Of a stretch of DNA of 64,000 bases, positions 21,019-29,189 are shown piece by piece. Below the pieces are notes generated by a model. The model saw only the letters and a list, made by a program, of their open reading frames with translations. It was not told the DNA's origin and did no database searches. The translations under genes were made by a program, and so were the position numbers. Numbering within the stretch: position 1 is the first letter of the stretch; the number at the start of each line of letters is the position of its first letter. Source of the DNA: an uncultured Muribaculaceae bacterium (GTDB lineage: Bacteria > Bacteroidota > Bacteroidia > Bacteroidales > Muribaculaceae); assembly GCA_934636465.1 (NCBI GenBank), contig CAKUAR010000008.1, positions 1 to 64,000 on the forward strand, read 5' to 3'.

Positions 21019-21188
21019 TTTTTACAATAATTGTAGTTTTAAGTCTGCTTGGTTGTTGCTTCTTTGTTCTTCAACGGCCGACGCTTCGACCATTTACTCA
21101 ACCCTTTAAAATCAATCCAATAAAACCAAAAACTAAGTTTAATTTTTTGTTTTGTAGTAAGTTAATTTCTTGCAGCCGTTGCAGTCAA

Positions 21189-21572
21189 TTATTTCTTTCC
21201 TGCTTTCGGGCGTTTTGCGCCATATTTGCTGCGACGCTGTGTGCGACCTGCAACACCTGCTGTGTCGAGTGTTCCGCGCACGATGTGATAACGCACACCT
21301 GGAAGGTCCTTAACACGACCGCCGCGCACCATCACGATTGAGTGCTCTTGCAGGTTGTGGCCCTCTCCAGGGATATAAGAGTTAACCTCTTTTCCGTTAG
21401 TCAATCTAACACGTGCCACCTTACGCATAGCCGAATTAGGCTTCTTAGGTGTTGTCGTGTACACACGCACACACACGCCACGACGCTGAGGACATGAGTC
21501 CAAAGCTGGCGACTTGCTGGTGTAGCTCAGTGCAGTACGGCCTTTTCTTACTAATTGCTGAATTGTAGGCAT
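21189..21572 (-). CDS. rpsL: 30S ribosomal protein S12
   Basis: A 127-residue S12 of the decoding centre, first gene of the ribosomal block. TTPKKPNSA near 39-47 carries the two lysines at the streptomycin-resistance hot spot, both unmutated, and [10 protein letters not shown] near 89-98 contains the second hot-spot region. Length is standard. A clear promoter lies upstream (21717-21748). Confidence 0.98.
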   Translation of the reverse strand: MPTIQQLVRKGRTALSYTSKSPALDSCPQRRGVCVRVYTTTPKKPNSAMRKVARVRLTNGKEVNSYIPGEGHNLQEHSIVMVRGGRVKDLPGVRYHIVRGTLDTAGVAGRTQRRSKYGAKRPKAGKK

Positions 21573-21676
21573 CTTAGTTCTGTTTTACTTTAATTAAATT
21601 ATTAATAATACAATACAAATTTTTCTTGTTTTTTGGACGGCTTCGCGCGCACACCAATCATCACTAAACCAAGAGT

Positions 21677-21740
21677 TTAGCCGATTAGTATATACACTTT
21701 ACCTCAAAAAGCTCTGCAAAGTTACGCACTAATCGGCTAA
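21677..21740. promoter_or_regulatory. 13-bp inverted repeat across the rpsL promoter, possible operator
   Basis: TTAGCCGATTAGT at 21677-21689 and ACTAATCGGCTAA at 21728-21740 are perfect inverted copies, centres 51 bases apart (about five helical turns). One copy lies between the -33 and -7 boxes and the other about 22-34 bases into the transcript. Because only one arm is transcribed it must act, if at all, as DNA, for example as two half-sites of a regulator. A second, smaller hairpin (CTAAAC/GTTTAG, 21664-21680) lies in the leader. Confidence 0.45.
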
Positions 21741-21748
21741 TAACCAAA
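21717..21748 (-). promoter_or_regulatory. Promoter of the ribosomal protein block
   Basis: On the minus strand TTTG (21748-21745), 20 bases, then TAACTTTG (21724-21717), an exact Bacteroides-type promoter. Predicted start of transcription is near 21711, giving a leader of about 139 bases before rpsL. Confidence 0.75.
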
Positions 21749-21849
21749 TGTTTTAAGTCCTTTTTATCCAAGAACCGCAAAATATTTCACTTGCATTTTT
21801 CTCACCGGTGCCACATCGGCATTTTCCTCCAGTCCAAAAGCACGCAATT

Positions 21850-22404
21850 TTAAGATATTTTAAATGGTTTAATATCTTTTAACCACACTCCCAGCTTGTC
21901 TTTTGCACTCAGTAGCATTTCTTCAGGCTTTACTCGCCAGTCAATGCCCAGTGCCGGGTCATCAAATTTGAGCGTACACTCGCTTTGCGGAGCATACACA
22001 TTATCCACCTTATATTGGAATTGGGCCACATCGCTCAGCACCACAAACCCATGGGCAAATCCGCGTGGAATATACAGCTGCCGTCCCGACTCTGCGGTCA
22101 GTTCCACAGCCACATGCTTGCCGTAGGTTGCGCTTCCATCACGCAAATCCACAGCCACGTCGAGCACCTTTCCCATCGACACCCTCACAAGTTTTGCCTG
22201 GCTGAACTCGCCTTTCTGAAAGTGCAGTCCGCGCAGCACTCCATGGGTCGAGAACGACTCGTTGTCTTGCACAAACTCCACCTTGCCCACATGCGCCTCA
22301 AACTCGCTTTTCTTGAACGTTTCGCTAAAATATCCTCTGGCGTCGCCAAAACGCTTAGGTGTTATCACCCACACGCCTTCTAGAAACTGCTTTTCAAATT
22401 CCAT
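21850..22404 (-). CDS. rfbC: dTDP-4-dehydrorhamnose 3,5-epimerase
   Basis: A 184-residue cupin enzyme (RmlC) that epimerises C3 and C5 of dTDP-4-keto-6-deoxyglucose on the route to dTDP-L-rhamnose for surface polysaccharides. Catalytic residues by family alignment: His61 in VLRGLHFQ and Tyr131 in FQYKVDN; the IPRGFAHGF signature is near 112-120. The start at 22404 (MEFEKQF) matches the family; an upstream in-frame codon at 22467 adds 21 unconserved residues. It stands alone here; rfbA, rfbB and rfbD are not in the window. Confidence 0.93.
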   Translation of the reverse strand: MEFEKQFLEGVWVITPKRFGDARGYFSETFKKSEFEAHVGKVEFVQDNESFSTHGVLRGLHFQKGEFSQAKLVRVSMGKVLDVAVDLRDGSATYGKHVAVELTAESGRQLYIPRGFAHGFVVLSDVAQFQYKVDNVYAPQSECTLKFDDPALGIDWRVKPEEMLLSAKDKLGVWLKDIKPFKIS

Positions 22405-22565
22405 CGCAATCTTTTTTTCACTGGCTGGGCAGCACCGCGCCCCACCACACATTAATATATATAACACATACAGCCCGAATAGCCCTTTCCTTTAAGCCTC
22501 CAGCCATACATGTCACAAAATTACAACCAATCTCTCTTAATCAGAAATTTTATTCTGTCACACTG

Positions 22566-22676
22566 AAGTGTGCCGGAGGTACACGTGTACTTTCACCCCC
22601 CGACAAAGGAGCGCAAGCGACGGTCGGGGGGATTGGAGACAGTATATATAATGCGTGCCGTAGGTACGCGTATCCC
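22566..22676 (+). repeat. Three-hairpin intergenic repeat, copy 1
   Basis: Hairpin 1: GTGTGCC-GGA-GGTACAC (22568-22584). Central stem: CCCCCCGAC (22596-22604) with GTCGGGGGG (22623-22631), enclosing the conserved GGAGCGCAAGCGACG. Hairpin 3: GCGTGCC-GTA-GGTACGC (22653-22669). The same three-part layout recurs at 41004-41116 in the same orientation. Differences between the copies mostly keep the pairing (for example G-U in hairpin 1 here, G-C there). It could be a REP/MITE-like mobile repeat or a structured RNA; I know of no name for it. Confidence 0.75.
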
Positions 22677-22711
22677 ACCAAATAGCTGCTAACCATTAAA
22701 GATAATTATAC

Positions 22712-22719
22712 TATTTTTG
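22712..22719 (+). promoter_or_regulatory. -7 box for the small lipoprotein gene
   Basis: TATTTTTG fits TAnnTTTG. Transcription would start near 22725, so the ATG at 22782 is a better start than the in-frame GTG at 22722. No TTTG box stands 20 bases upstream. Confidence 0.35.
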
Positions 22720-22781
22720 TAGTGTCATATTATGGCGAAGACCGAAAAGCCAAACAATCAAGTCAAAATCAACAAAACAAA

Positions 22782-23180
22782 ATGAAGCTGATTAAACTAT
22801 TCCTTATATTGTCAACAATAATGTTTGTCTTTTATGATTGCACTTTTGAAAACCGTAAAGCAACTACACAACTGTGCTTCAAAGATTTAGACACGCAAAT
22901 TCAAGACACATTAAGAAAACTGCCCATTGACACTTTTGGCTGCTGTCCTGATTTAATAGACTTAACTGGGCATTACACGTTAATAGAAAAAGAAATAGGT
23001 CCTTGGTGCTATGCACAAAAATTGGCAAATTCCGAAAACGGGAAATCATATTGGTTCGATTATAACACACCACGACCTTTCATAGTCACGTCAAAAGAAA
23101 TAATATTTCCTTCGGAATATAACATAATAACTATGGGAATAGAACAAACCGACACGTTTAATATCATAAAAACCCATTAA
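22782..23180 (+). CDS. Small putative lipoprotein, unknown function
   Basis: A 132-residue product with a hydrophobic N-terminus (about 5-18) ending at Cys20, which suggests a type II signal peptide, although FYDC is an atypical lipobox. The mature part has several cysteines (FGCCPD near 55-60) and no motif I recognise. Base composition is AT-richer than that of neighbouring genes, so it may be acquired. It follows the three-hairpin repeat by about 105 bases. Confidence 0.55.
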   Translation: MKLIKLFLILSTIMFVFYDCTFENRKATTQLCFKDLDTQIQDTLRKLPIDTFGCCPDLIDLTGHYTLIEKEIGPWCYAQKLANSENGKSYWFDYNTPRPFIVTSKEIIFPSEYNIITMGIEQTDTFNIIKTH

Positions 23181-23364
23181 CAACCAACCATCAAAAAGTC
23201 ATCAAGCAAAAAAGATTGAATTGGTGTCATGCACTTTTTCTCGTTTTTGTTTTCGTTGCCAAACACTATGCCCACAAGCATCTACAGCACATTTCAAAGG
23301 TGCACTCCAACCAAAACGCACCATTTTTGGCAGCCAAAAAGCCTCTCATTCAGCAAAAAAGGAG

Positions 23365-23372
23365 TAATTTTG
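23365..23372 (+). promoter_or_regulatory. -7 box for the GlmU-like gene
   Basis: TAATTTTG fits the -7 consensus; transcription would start near 23378, about 35 bases before the ATG at 23413. No TTTG is found at the right distance upstream. Confidence 0.4.
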
Positions 23373-23412
23373 CACACAAGGAATTAAAGTTCCAGCTTTT
23401 TTCTACAAAGAA

Positions 23413-24615
23413 ATGACAAACGTAATCTTATTCGACGACAAAAACGTCAAAGACAACCTGTTGCCTTTCACCTACACTCGCCCGGTGGCACTAATCAGAG
23501 TGGGCATCACCAATTTAGCGAGCAAATGGAAAGCATTGATTGGCGATGCTCGCCTATCTTATCTCACAAGCTGCGACTATCTTAGCGCGAAATACTCTTG
23601 CAGCGTTGCGCGCGACAACCTGTTTGTGGCAGGCCACGTCATTCCGTCGGCCGCCATGGTCAAAGCCGTCATGCAGCTTCAGCCCGGCCAAGCTCTCAAG
23701 GCCGATGCCGAACTCATAGCCTTCCGTGGTGCGTTGAGCGAGTTTCAAGCCGGCAAATTCTCGTCAACCGTGCAGTTTCAGCAGCAATTTCTCGCCATAA
23801 GGCAACTCTACGACATTTTTGAGCTAAACGCCCAAGTGCTTGAGCAAGATTTCCGCATACTCACAGCCGGCCGCAAGTCAGCTCCCATGTCGCCGTCAAA
23901 CCGCATCATCGGCGACCTTCAGTTCCCCGACGGCAAGCCAAAGATTTTTGTTGAACCAGGAGCCTACGTCGAGGGGGCGTGCATCAATGTCAACGCCGGC
24001 CCTGTTTACATAGGCAAAAACGTTGAAATCATGGAAGGAGCGTGCATTCGTGCCCCGTTTGCCGCATGCCATGATGCCAAGGTTCGCATGGGTGCCAAAA
24101 TCTATGGCGCCACCACACTTGGCCCTTTCTGCAAGGTGGGCGGTGAAATCGAAAATTCCGTGATGTTCGGGTTCAGCAACAAGGCTCACGACGGCTACAT
24201 TGGCGATGCCGTCATTGGCGAGTGGTGCAACATTGGTGGTGGCACAACGGCTTCCAATCTCAAGAACGACTACGGCGAAATTCGTGTCTGGAACTACCCG
24301 GCGCAACGTTTTCTCAAAACCGGACGACAATTCTGCGGACTTTTCATGGGCGACCACAGCAAAACTGGCGTCAACTGCATGATTAACACCGGCACAGTGC
24401 TTGGCGTCGGGGTCAACATTCATGGCGCAGGCTTCCCTCGCAACTTCGTGCCCTCGTTCAGCGAGGGCGGCAGCACTTCCGGCTTCAAGGACGTCAGCCT
24501 CGCCACATTTTTCAGCATAGCAGAGCGCGTGATGCAGCGCCGTGGCGTCACCCTGTCCGACGACGACAAACGCATTTTCACGGCCATCTACAATCAGGCC
24601 GACAATTACAAATAA
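23413..24615 (+). CDS. GlmU-family sugar-phosphate nucleotidyltransferase
   Basis: A 400-residue protein of the Bacteroidota 'GlmU family' group. The N-terminal part (1-150) resembles a degenerate nucleotidyltransferase (VILFDD, LLPFTYTRPVALIRVG). From about 165 to 370 there are left-handed beta-helix hexapeptide repeats (GPVYIGKNVEIMEGACIRAP, IGDAVIGEWCNIGGGTTASN), as in acetyl- and acyltransferases. Activated-sugar synthesis, probably for cell wall or polysaccharide, is likely; the exact sugar is unknown. The usual GxGTRM signature of pyrophosphorylases is absent at the N-terminus. Confidence 0.75.
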   Translation: MTNVILFDDKNVKDNLLPFTYTRPVALIRVGITNLASKWKALIGDARLSYLTSCDYLSAKYSCSVARDNLFVAGHVIPSAAMVKAVMQLQPGQALKADAELIAFRGALSEFQAGKFSSTVQFQQQFLAIRQLYDIFELNAQVLEQDFRILTAGRKSAPMSPSNRIIGDLQFPDGKPKIFVEPGAYVEGACINVNAGPVYIGKNVEIMEGACIRAPFAACHDAKVRMGAKIYGATTLGPFCKVGGEIENSVMFGFSNKAHDGYIGDAVIGEWCNIGGGTTASNLKNDYGEIRVWNYPAQRFLKTGRQFCGLFMGDHSKTGVNCMINTGTVLGVGVNIHGAGFPRNFVPSFSEGGSTSGFKDVSLATFFSIAERVMQRRGVTLSDDDKRIFTAIYNQADNYK

Positions 24616-24719
24616 TTCCCTCTCATTCCCCCCACACGTTCTCCCCACTTGCGCCTTGCTGCATATCAGCCAGGCACACATGATTAAACCGACAATTTCA
24701 AAAAATAACGCATAAGCAA

Positions 24720-25724
24720 ATGAATGTAGCAATAGTTGGGGCCAGCGGTGCAGTTGGCCAAGAGTTTATGAGAGTTCTCGATGAGCAGAACTTCCCTGTT
24801 GACAACCTCACGCTGTTTGGTTCCGAGCGCAGCGCCGGGCGCATCTTCACTTTCCGCGGACAAGACTATGTGGTGCAGCGTCTCCAACACAACGACGACT
24901 TTAAGGGCATCGACATAGCTTTCGTGTCGGCAGGAGCAGAGACCGCCAAGGAGTTTGCACCCACCATCACCAAGCACGGCACCATCATGATTGACAATTC
25001 AAGCGCATTCCGCCTCGACCCCGATGTGCCACTTGTGGTTCCCGAAGTCAATGCCACCGATGCCCTCAACGCTCCGCGCCACATCATAGCCAACCCCAAC
25101 TGCACCACCATTCTCATGGTGGTGGCACTCAAGCCTCTCGACAACATTTCGCACATCAAGAATGTGCAGGTTGCCACCTATCAGGCTGCGAGTGGAGCCG
25201 GACTTGAGGCCATGGACGAGCTTGCCCTCCAATTTCAAGAGATTGCCACTGGCAAACCCGATGTAACAATCCAGCATTTCCAGCACCAGTTGGCCTACAA
25301 TGTCATTCCGCACATCGACAATTTCCAGTCAAACGGCTACACACGCGAAGAAGAAAAAATGTATAACGAGACACGCAAAATCATGCACTCCGACATTCGT
25401 GTCAGCGCCACCTGCGTGCGAGTGCCTGTTGTCCGCGCCCACAGCGAGGCTATATGGATTGAGGCTGAAAAGCCCATCACCCCCGACGAAGCCCGCCGTG
25501 CATTCCAGGGAGCGCCAGGACTTGTGGTTCTCGACAATCCCGTGCGCAACGAATACCCCATGCCGCTGTTTGTCAACCGTCGCGACCCCGTTTACGTGGG
25601 TCGCATACGCGAAGACCTCAGTAGTGACAACGGACTGACGTTCTGGGTCGTAGGCGACCAAATCAAAAAAGGTGCGGCACTCAACGCCGTGCAAATCGGT
25701 CAATACCTCGTTGACCACCGTTAA
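24720..25724 (+). CDS. asd: Aspartate-semialdehyde dehydrogenase
   Basis: A 334-residue NADPH enzyme that reduces aspartyl phosphate to aspartate semialdehyde for Lys/DAP, Met and Thr synthesis. The Rossmann motif is GASGAVGQE near 7-15, the catalytic Cys128 is in NPNCTT, and the substrate region is [12 protein letters not shown]. Length is normal. It lies 104 bases after the GlmU-like gene and before higBA. Confidence 0.96.
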   Translation: MNVAIVGASGAVGQEFMRVLDEQNFPVDNLTLFGSERSAGRIFTFRGQDYVVQRLQHNDDFKGIDIAFVSAGAETAKEFAPTITKHGTIMIDNSSAFRLDPDVPLVVPEVNATDALNAPRHIIANPNCTTILMVVALKPLDNISHIKNVQVATYQAASGAGLEAMDELALQFQEIATGKPDVTIQHFQHQLAYNVIPHIDNFQSNGYTREEEKMYNETRKIMHSDIRVSATCVRVPVVRAHSEAIWIEAEKPITPDEARRAFQGAPGLVVLDNPVRNEYPMPLFVNRRDPVYVGRIREDLSSDNGLTFWVVGDQIKKGAALNAVQIGQYLVDHR

Positions 25725-25843
25725 TTTACAAACAAAGTTACGCTTCTTTGCTCAAAACATTTTCAATCCATTCTTAACCTTCACTTTTTTTGTGAAGATA
25801 AAATAATTGTTGCAATTTTGAAACTGACAATAAGTTTAGTAAA

Positions 25844-26160
25844 ATGACTGTCAATTTCCACAAGGGTTATTTACGAGATTTATACATCACTGGTAAATCC
25901 GACAAGAAACATCGGTTTCAGCCACAGATAATCAAAAAAAATACGTTCAGATTATTGAATTAATGTTGGCCGAGGACAATGTACTTGGGCTAATTAAATA
26001 CAAATCGCTCAATTACGAGCACCTCATTGGAGATAAATATGGTTTATCTTCTGTCAAAGTAAACAATCAGTATCAAATAGAATTTGAAGAATCCACAGAA
26101 GATGGCAAAACAATCGCCACTATATGCAACATAACAGAATTGTCAAATCAATACAAATAA
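25844..26160 (+). pseudogene. higB: HigB-type toxin, frameshifted in an A8 run
   Basis: The first 32 codons from ATG 25844 read like the start of a RelE/HigB mRNA interferase (MTVNFHKGYLRDLY, then KKHRFQPQIIKK). At an A8 run (25934-25941) the frame is lost and stops at codon 40. In the other frame KYVQIIELMLAEDNVLG leads into the normal HigB C-terminus, including SLNYEHL and TICNITELSNQY, ending at 26160. One extra A or two fewer would restore one protein of about 105 residues. It could be a true pseudogene, a sequencing error, or a site where slippage makes some full-length toxin. The antitoxin gene follows after 7 bases. Confidence 0.8.
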
Positions 26161-26167
26161 AAGAATC

Positions 26168-26509
26168 ATGAGCAATAGTATTATTTCAGACAATATGACT
26201 GCCAATAATCTCACCCCAGCATTTGCAATACACCCTGGAACTATACTGAAAGATGAAATTGAATACAGAGGAATCTCTCAAAGTCAATTAGCAAAAGACC
26301 TGGGCATTGCATATTCAGCCTTAAACGAGATTCTTAATGGGCATCGCTCTTTAACAGAAAAAACGGCTCTTTTGTTTGAGGCTGCACTTGGTGTCAATGC
26401 AGAACCTTTGCTCAAGCTTCAAATGAAGTTTAATATGCAAAACATAAAGAAAGATGCTTCTTTCATGAACAAACTTTCAAACATAAGGCGTGTTGCCGCA
26501 ATGCTTTGA
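26168..26509 (+). CDS. higA: HigA-type antitoxin, XRE helix-turn-helix
   Basis: A 113-residue DNA-binding antitoxin. AIHPGTILKDEIEYRGISQ near 19-37 is the HigA-specific lead-in, followed by the helix-turn-helix SQLAKDLGIAYSALNEILNG near 38-57. It neutralises HigB and normally represses the pair's promoter. It appears intact although the toxin frame upstream is broken. An internal ATG (codon 10) is an alternative start. Confidence 0.88.
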   Translation: MSNSIISDNMTANNLTPAFAIHPGTILKDEIEYRGISQSQLAKDLGIAYSALNEILNGHRSLTEKTALLFEAALGVNAEPLLKLQMKFNMQNIKKDASFMNKLSNIRRVAAML

Positions 26510-26538
26510 CATTTCCCATTCCACAACTCAAACCGCAT

Positions 26539-26583
26539 AAACTAAAGTGCCTGGCTCTGCATGAGAACCAGGCACTTTAGTTT
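26539..26583. terminator. Bidirectional terminator between higA and the TlpA-like gene
   Basis: A perfect 16-bp stem (AAACTAAAGTGCCTGG with CCAGGCACTTTAGTTT) around a 13-base loop, followed by T-rich bases on the plus strand. It serves the convergent higA and lipoprotein genes. Confidence 0.85.
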
Positions 26584-26605
26584 TATCGTGTCAAACTTCC
26601 GTTTT

Positions 26606-27694
26606 CTACAAATACTTCGCAACTATTGTAGGCAACTGAGTCACATCACCCACACGCTGCGCCACTTCACCATTGCGGTCAATGATAAACACCGTCGGCA
26701 CACCAGTCACATTATATGCCAGCACATTCTTAGACTGTTGTCCCATTGGGTCATACACCGTTATCCATGGCAAGTTCTTTGCAGCCTGTCGCCATGCCAC
26801 CGGGTCAGAGTCAAGACTCACTTGGAATATTTCAAGACCCTTTGCATGATACTTCTGATACACGTCATTAAGCACCTTGTTAAACGCAGGCGAGAAACTT
26901 GCCTGATACACCGTGAAGTTCAGTATTATCACCTTGCCCTTTTGCGACTCTTTGAGCAAATCGTGGTTCACTCCATTGTAGTCTTGAAGCGTGATGTTGA
27001 GCAGTTTTGCCACATGAGCCTGCACAGTGTCCACATCGTTGTGAGCCTCACGGCGGCGGCGCTGACCGTCAAGCAGCAGGTTCACCAAGTAGTCGGTGCG
27101 TGGATCATTAGGCTTAAATGTGTTATATGAGTTTGCCACAGCGCCTATTATGCGCAGGTCGTCATCATTCAGCGGGTCAAACAGCGGCTTGTCGCCTATA
27201 TATTTGTTTATTATGTAATAAGCCACAATTCCAGCCGGGTCTGTCACTATCTGCTCAGCCAAGTCATGCTTCCACTTCTTCAGAGCCTCGCTCGATGCGC
27301 CACCTTCGGCAAACTTCAAGGCTTCTTTGTCTATCTTCATAATCTTCACGGCATTGTCAGAGCCTTTTATGTCAAAGTCGGTGGCAAAGCCCTTGAGCGA
27401 CGTGTTCACCGTTATGTGGTCAAGACTGTCGATAGGGAAATACACCGACTGCGAGTTGTAGCGCAAGCGATATATGTTCGGAAACTCTGGCGCGTCCTCG
27501 CTGATTTCAAACTTGCCGTCAGCCTTTGGCGTGATTGTGTCGATTATGAACCAACGTCCGTTGCTCGATGCCTCCAGCACAAACTTCACGGTGTCGGTAG
27601 CTCCATCAACCTTTCCATCTACTTTAAATTTGTTGCCGCTGCACGATGCGAGCATACCCACAATGGCCAACAATAAGATTATATGTTTCTTCAT
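26606..27694 (-). CDS. DUF4369/TlpA-like lipoprotein lacking the CXXC motif
   Basis: A 362-residue lipoprotein: signal peptide with lipobox MLASC (Cys18). An N-terminal beta-rich DUF4369-like domain (about 25-110) is followed by a helical middle and a C-terminal thioredoxin fold (about 230-360; KVIILNF, GVPTVFIIDRNGE). Where TlpA-like redox proteins have WCxxC, this one has VYQASFSPAF, with no cysteine, so disulfide chemistry is unlikely. It is probably a periplasmic or outer-membrane protein with a binding or structural role. The start at 27694 is chosen because the predicted transcription start (about 27725) lies after the upstream in-frame codon. Confidence 0.8.
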   Translation of the reverse strand: MKKHIILLLAIVGMLASCSGNKFKVDGKVDGATDTVKFVLEASSNGRWFIIDTITPKADGKFEISEDAPEFPNIYRLRYNSQSVYFPIDSLDHITVNTSLKGFATDFDIKGSDNAVKIMKIDKEALKFAEGGASSEALKKWKHDLAEQIVTDPAGIVAYYIINKYIGDKPLFDPLNDDDLRIIGAVANSYNTFKPNDPRTDYLVNLLLDGQRRRREAHNDVDTVQAHVAKLLNITLQDYNGVNHDLLKESQKGKVIILNFTVYQASFSPAFNKVLNDVYQKYHAKGLEIFQVSLDSDPVAWRQAAKNLPWITVYDPMGQQSKNVLAYNVTGVPTVFIIDRNGEVAQRVGDVTQLPTIVAKYL

Positions 27695-27730
27695 TGCAAA
27701 AAAAGTTTTTTCTTTTTTCAAATAATACTT

Positions 27731-27762
27731 CAAATTTAAGCGAATTGTGAAAAATAAACAAA
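27731..27762 (-). promoter_or_regulatory. Promoter of the TlpA-like lipoprotein gene
   Basis: Minus strand TTTG (27762-27759), 20 bases, TAAATTTG (27738-27731): an exact match to the Bacteroides consensus. Predicted start near 27725 gives a leader of about 30 bases. Confidence 0.7.
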
Positions 27763-27763
27763 T

Positions 27764-27792
27764 AACTGCCTGAAATTAAATTCCAGACAGTT
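27764..27792 (-). terminator. Terminator after the second beta-barrel gene
   Basis: AACTGTCTG pairs with CAGGCAGTT (one G-U) with further weak pairs inside; on the minus strand it is followed by the T-rich TATTTGTTTATTTTTC. It closes the sigma/anti-sigma operon and abuts the -33 box of the next promoter. Confidence 0.65.
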
Positions 27793-27830
27793 TCTTTCGT
27801 TGGTCACAAAGCCTTGTGGCGTTCAGCCAG

Positions 27831-28712
27831 TTACATTCCTATGATTATACCCATAGAGATTGACTTGAATTCTGGTCCCCAGCCCGATTTAAACAAGTTT
27901 TGTGGCTGATAGCGCACATACAGTCCGCAGCCCGACCACGACACGCCGCCCATCAAGTCGCATGTGAAAATGCGCTGGTGTATCTTTCTTATATTCTCGT
28001 TGTAGTCGCGGTCGTTAATTGTGTACTTGTTCTCTATTTTTGACCACGGCGAGAGTTGCAGCAATGGTCCTGCAAAGAATTTTACATTTCCGGCCCTCTG
28101 CTCTATCATCAATGGAAATTGAATCGACACAAACGAAATTTGTGAGCCGTGCTTGTGTGAGTTTTCCGGAAAACCAATGGCAGCCAACTTGCCGTCATCG
28201 TCTTTTGTAAATCTCATTCCGTTGTGTATGCGGTAAGTGCGTTCCTCAAATCCCACGCCCAGTGAAATGGCCTGACCATGCAGCGTTGAATATCTCACGC
28301 CAAACACATCAAGTATGCCAAATTGGCTGGTGTGTCCCAAGTTGTCCTTTATTTCCGGCGCATTGCTCGATGTGCCGTTATACCAGCCCCAGCCGAAATA
28401 TAGTCCGCCACACACTAGGCTCCAGTGGCTGCGGCGGTCTCTTCCGCCCTTTGCAAATGGGTTGTTCAAGTTCCAGTCGGCGTCCTGCTTGGTTTTCACC
28501 ACGTCGTCATCGCCGTGCTTCACTGAATATGTATATGCGTTCGACTTGCCCGATGTGCCCACTATGTTCACATGTGAGCCAAGCGAGTCTTCGGTTATTA
28601 TTACCTTGGCTGGATTTTCTATCACTTTCACCGTGTCGGCATTGGCAGCTCCTGCTGCCGTGGCTACCATCAAGCAGCACACTGCTGTTGCTGCAACAAA
28701 TAAATGTTTCAT
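27831..28712 (-). CDS. Outer-membrane beta-barrel protein (paralogue of 30283-31002)
   Basis: A 293-residue exported protein with a signal peptide of about 25 residues ending in AANA. The mature part alternates hydrophobic and polar residues as in small beta-barrels and ends GPEFKSISMGIIIGM. The protein encoded at 30283-31002 ends almost identically (GPEFKTLSMGVVLGL) and shares the FSIELP/SIQFPL and GLYVRYQP/GYYVRYSP strands, so they are paralogues. It is the last gene of the sigma factor operon, which suggests an envelope function under that sigma factor. Confidence 0.7.
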   Translation of the reverse strand: MKHLFVAATAVCCLMVATAAGAANADTVKVIENPAKVIITEDSLGSHVNIVGTSGKSNAYTYSVKHGDDDVVKTKQDADWNLNNPFAKGGRDRRSHWSLVCGGLYFGWGWYNGTSSNAPEIKDNLGHTSQFGILDVFGVRYSTLHGQAISLGVGFEERTYRIHNGMRFTKDDDGKLAAIGFPENSHKHGSQISFVSIQFPLMIEQRAGNVKFFAGPLLQLSPWSKIENKYTINDRDYNENIRKIHQRIFTCDLMGGVSWSGCGLYVRYQPQNLFKSGWGPEFKSISMGIIIGM

Positions 28713-28723
28713 ATAATTGTAAT

Positions 28724-29170
28724 TTACTTTTTGATTAATTTCTTGATTTTCTTACTCGACACATCGCCTTGCATATAGATGAGTGTCACTTTGTTCACCG
28801 GATTTTTGCGAGCCAAATTTTGGTTCAAGTAAAACAGGAAACGGTTGCTTCCCGACTTTGGTGCAAGCACATAGTAACCGTAATACAGCTTTCCGCCCCT
28901 GTATTCCACCTCCTTGTCCAGAGCTTTCACGCCGTCTTTCACCGCCAGCGTCTCTATAAGCGACGCCGCTTTCTTGTCGGTCACCGACAGGCTGTGATAC
29001 ACCTCCAGTCCAAATTCAGCCGCCTTGCCGTTTGTCACAATGATTTCTGTAGCGTCAGGGTTGTGCTTAAATCGTCCGTCAAACAGTTGGTTCACATTAA
29101 GCCCAGCCTGTGCCAGTGTCGGCAAGCAGCCCACCACTGCCAATACAAACAAAACGAATAACTTTTTCAT
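28724..29170 (-). CDS. DUF6108-like exported protein
   Basis: A 148-residue protein with a signal peptide (MKKLFVLFVLAVVGCLPTLA) and a lysine-rich C-terminus. It resembles the DUF6108 proteins that often follow an ECF sigma/anti-sigma pair in Bacteroidales; function unknown. Start 29170 is preferred over 29200, which would place ten polar residues before the signal peptide. It lies 19 bases after the anti-sigma gene. Confidence 0.65.
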   Translation of the reverse strand: MKKLFVLFVLAVVGCLPTLAQAGLNVNQLFDGRFKHNPDATEIIVTNGKAAEFGLEVYHSLSVTDKKAASLIETLAVKDGVKALDKEVEYRGGKLYYGYYVLAPKSGSNRFLFYLNQNLARKNPVNKVTLIYMQGDVSSKKIKKLIKK

Positions 29171-29189
29171 TTTTATATCTCTCGCTATA

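Larger units (their letters stand above)
22405..22781. other. Divergent intergenic region with repeat copy 1
   Basis: 377 bases between rfbC and the small lipoprotein gene. It holds the three-hairpin repeat (22566-22676) and a -7 box at 22712-22719. No convincing coding sequence was seen in the rest. Confidence 0.7.

Noticed and set aside
23216..23416. 66-residue open frame before the GlmU-like gene
   Set aside because: It starts upstream of the predicted promoter (-7 box at 23365-23372), has no recognisable motif and ends overlapping the next start; probably not a gene.
23896..24732. 278-residue open frame antisense to the GlmU-like gene
   Set aside because: The sense strand shows clear hexapeptide repeats; the antisense frame has no homology features.
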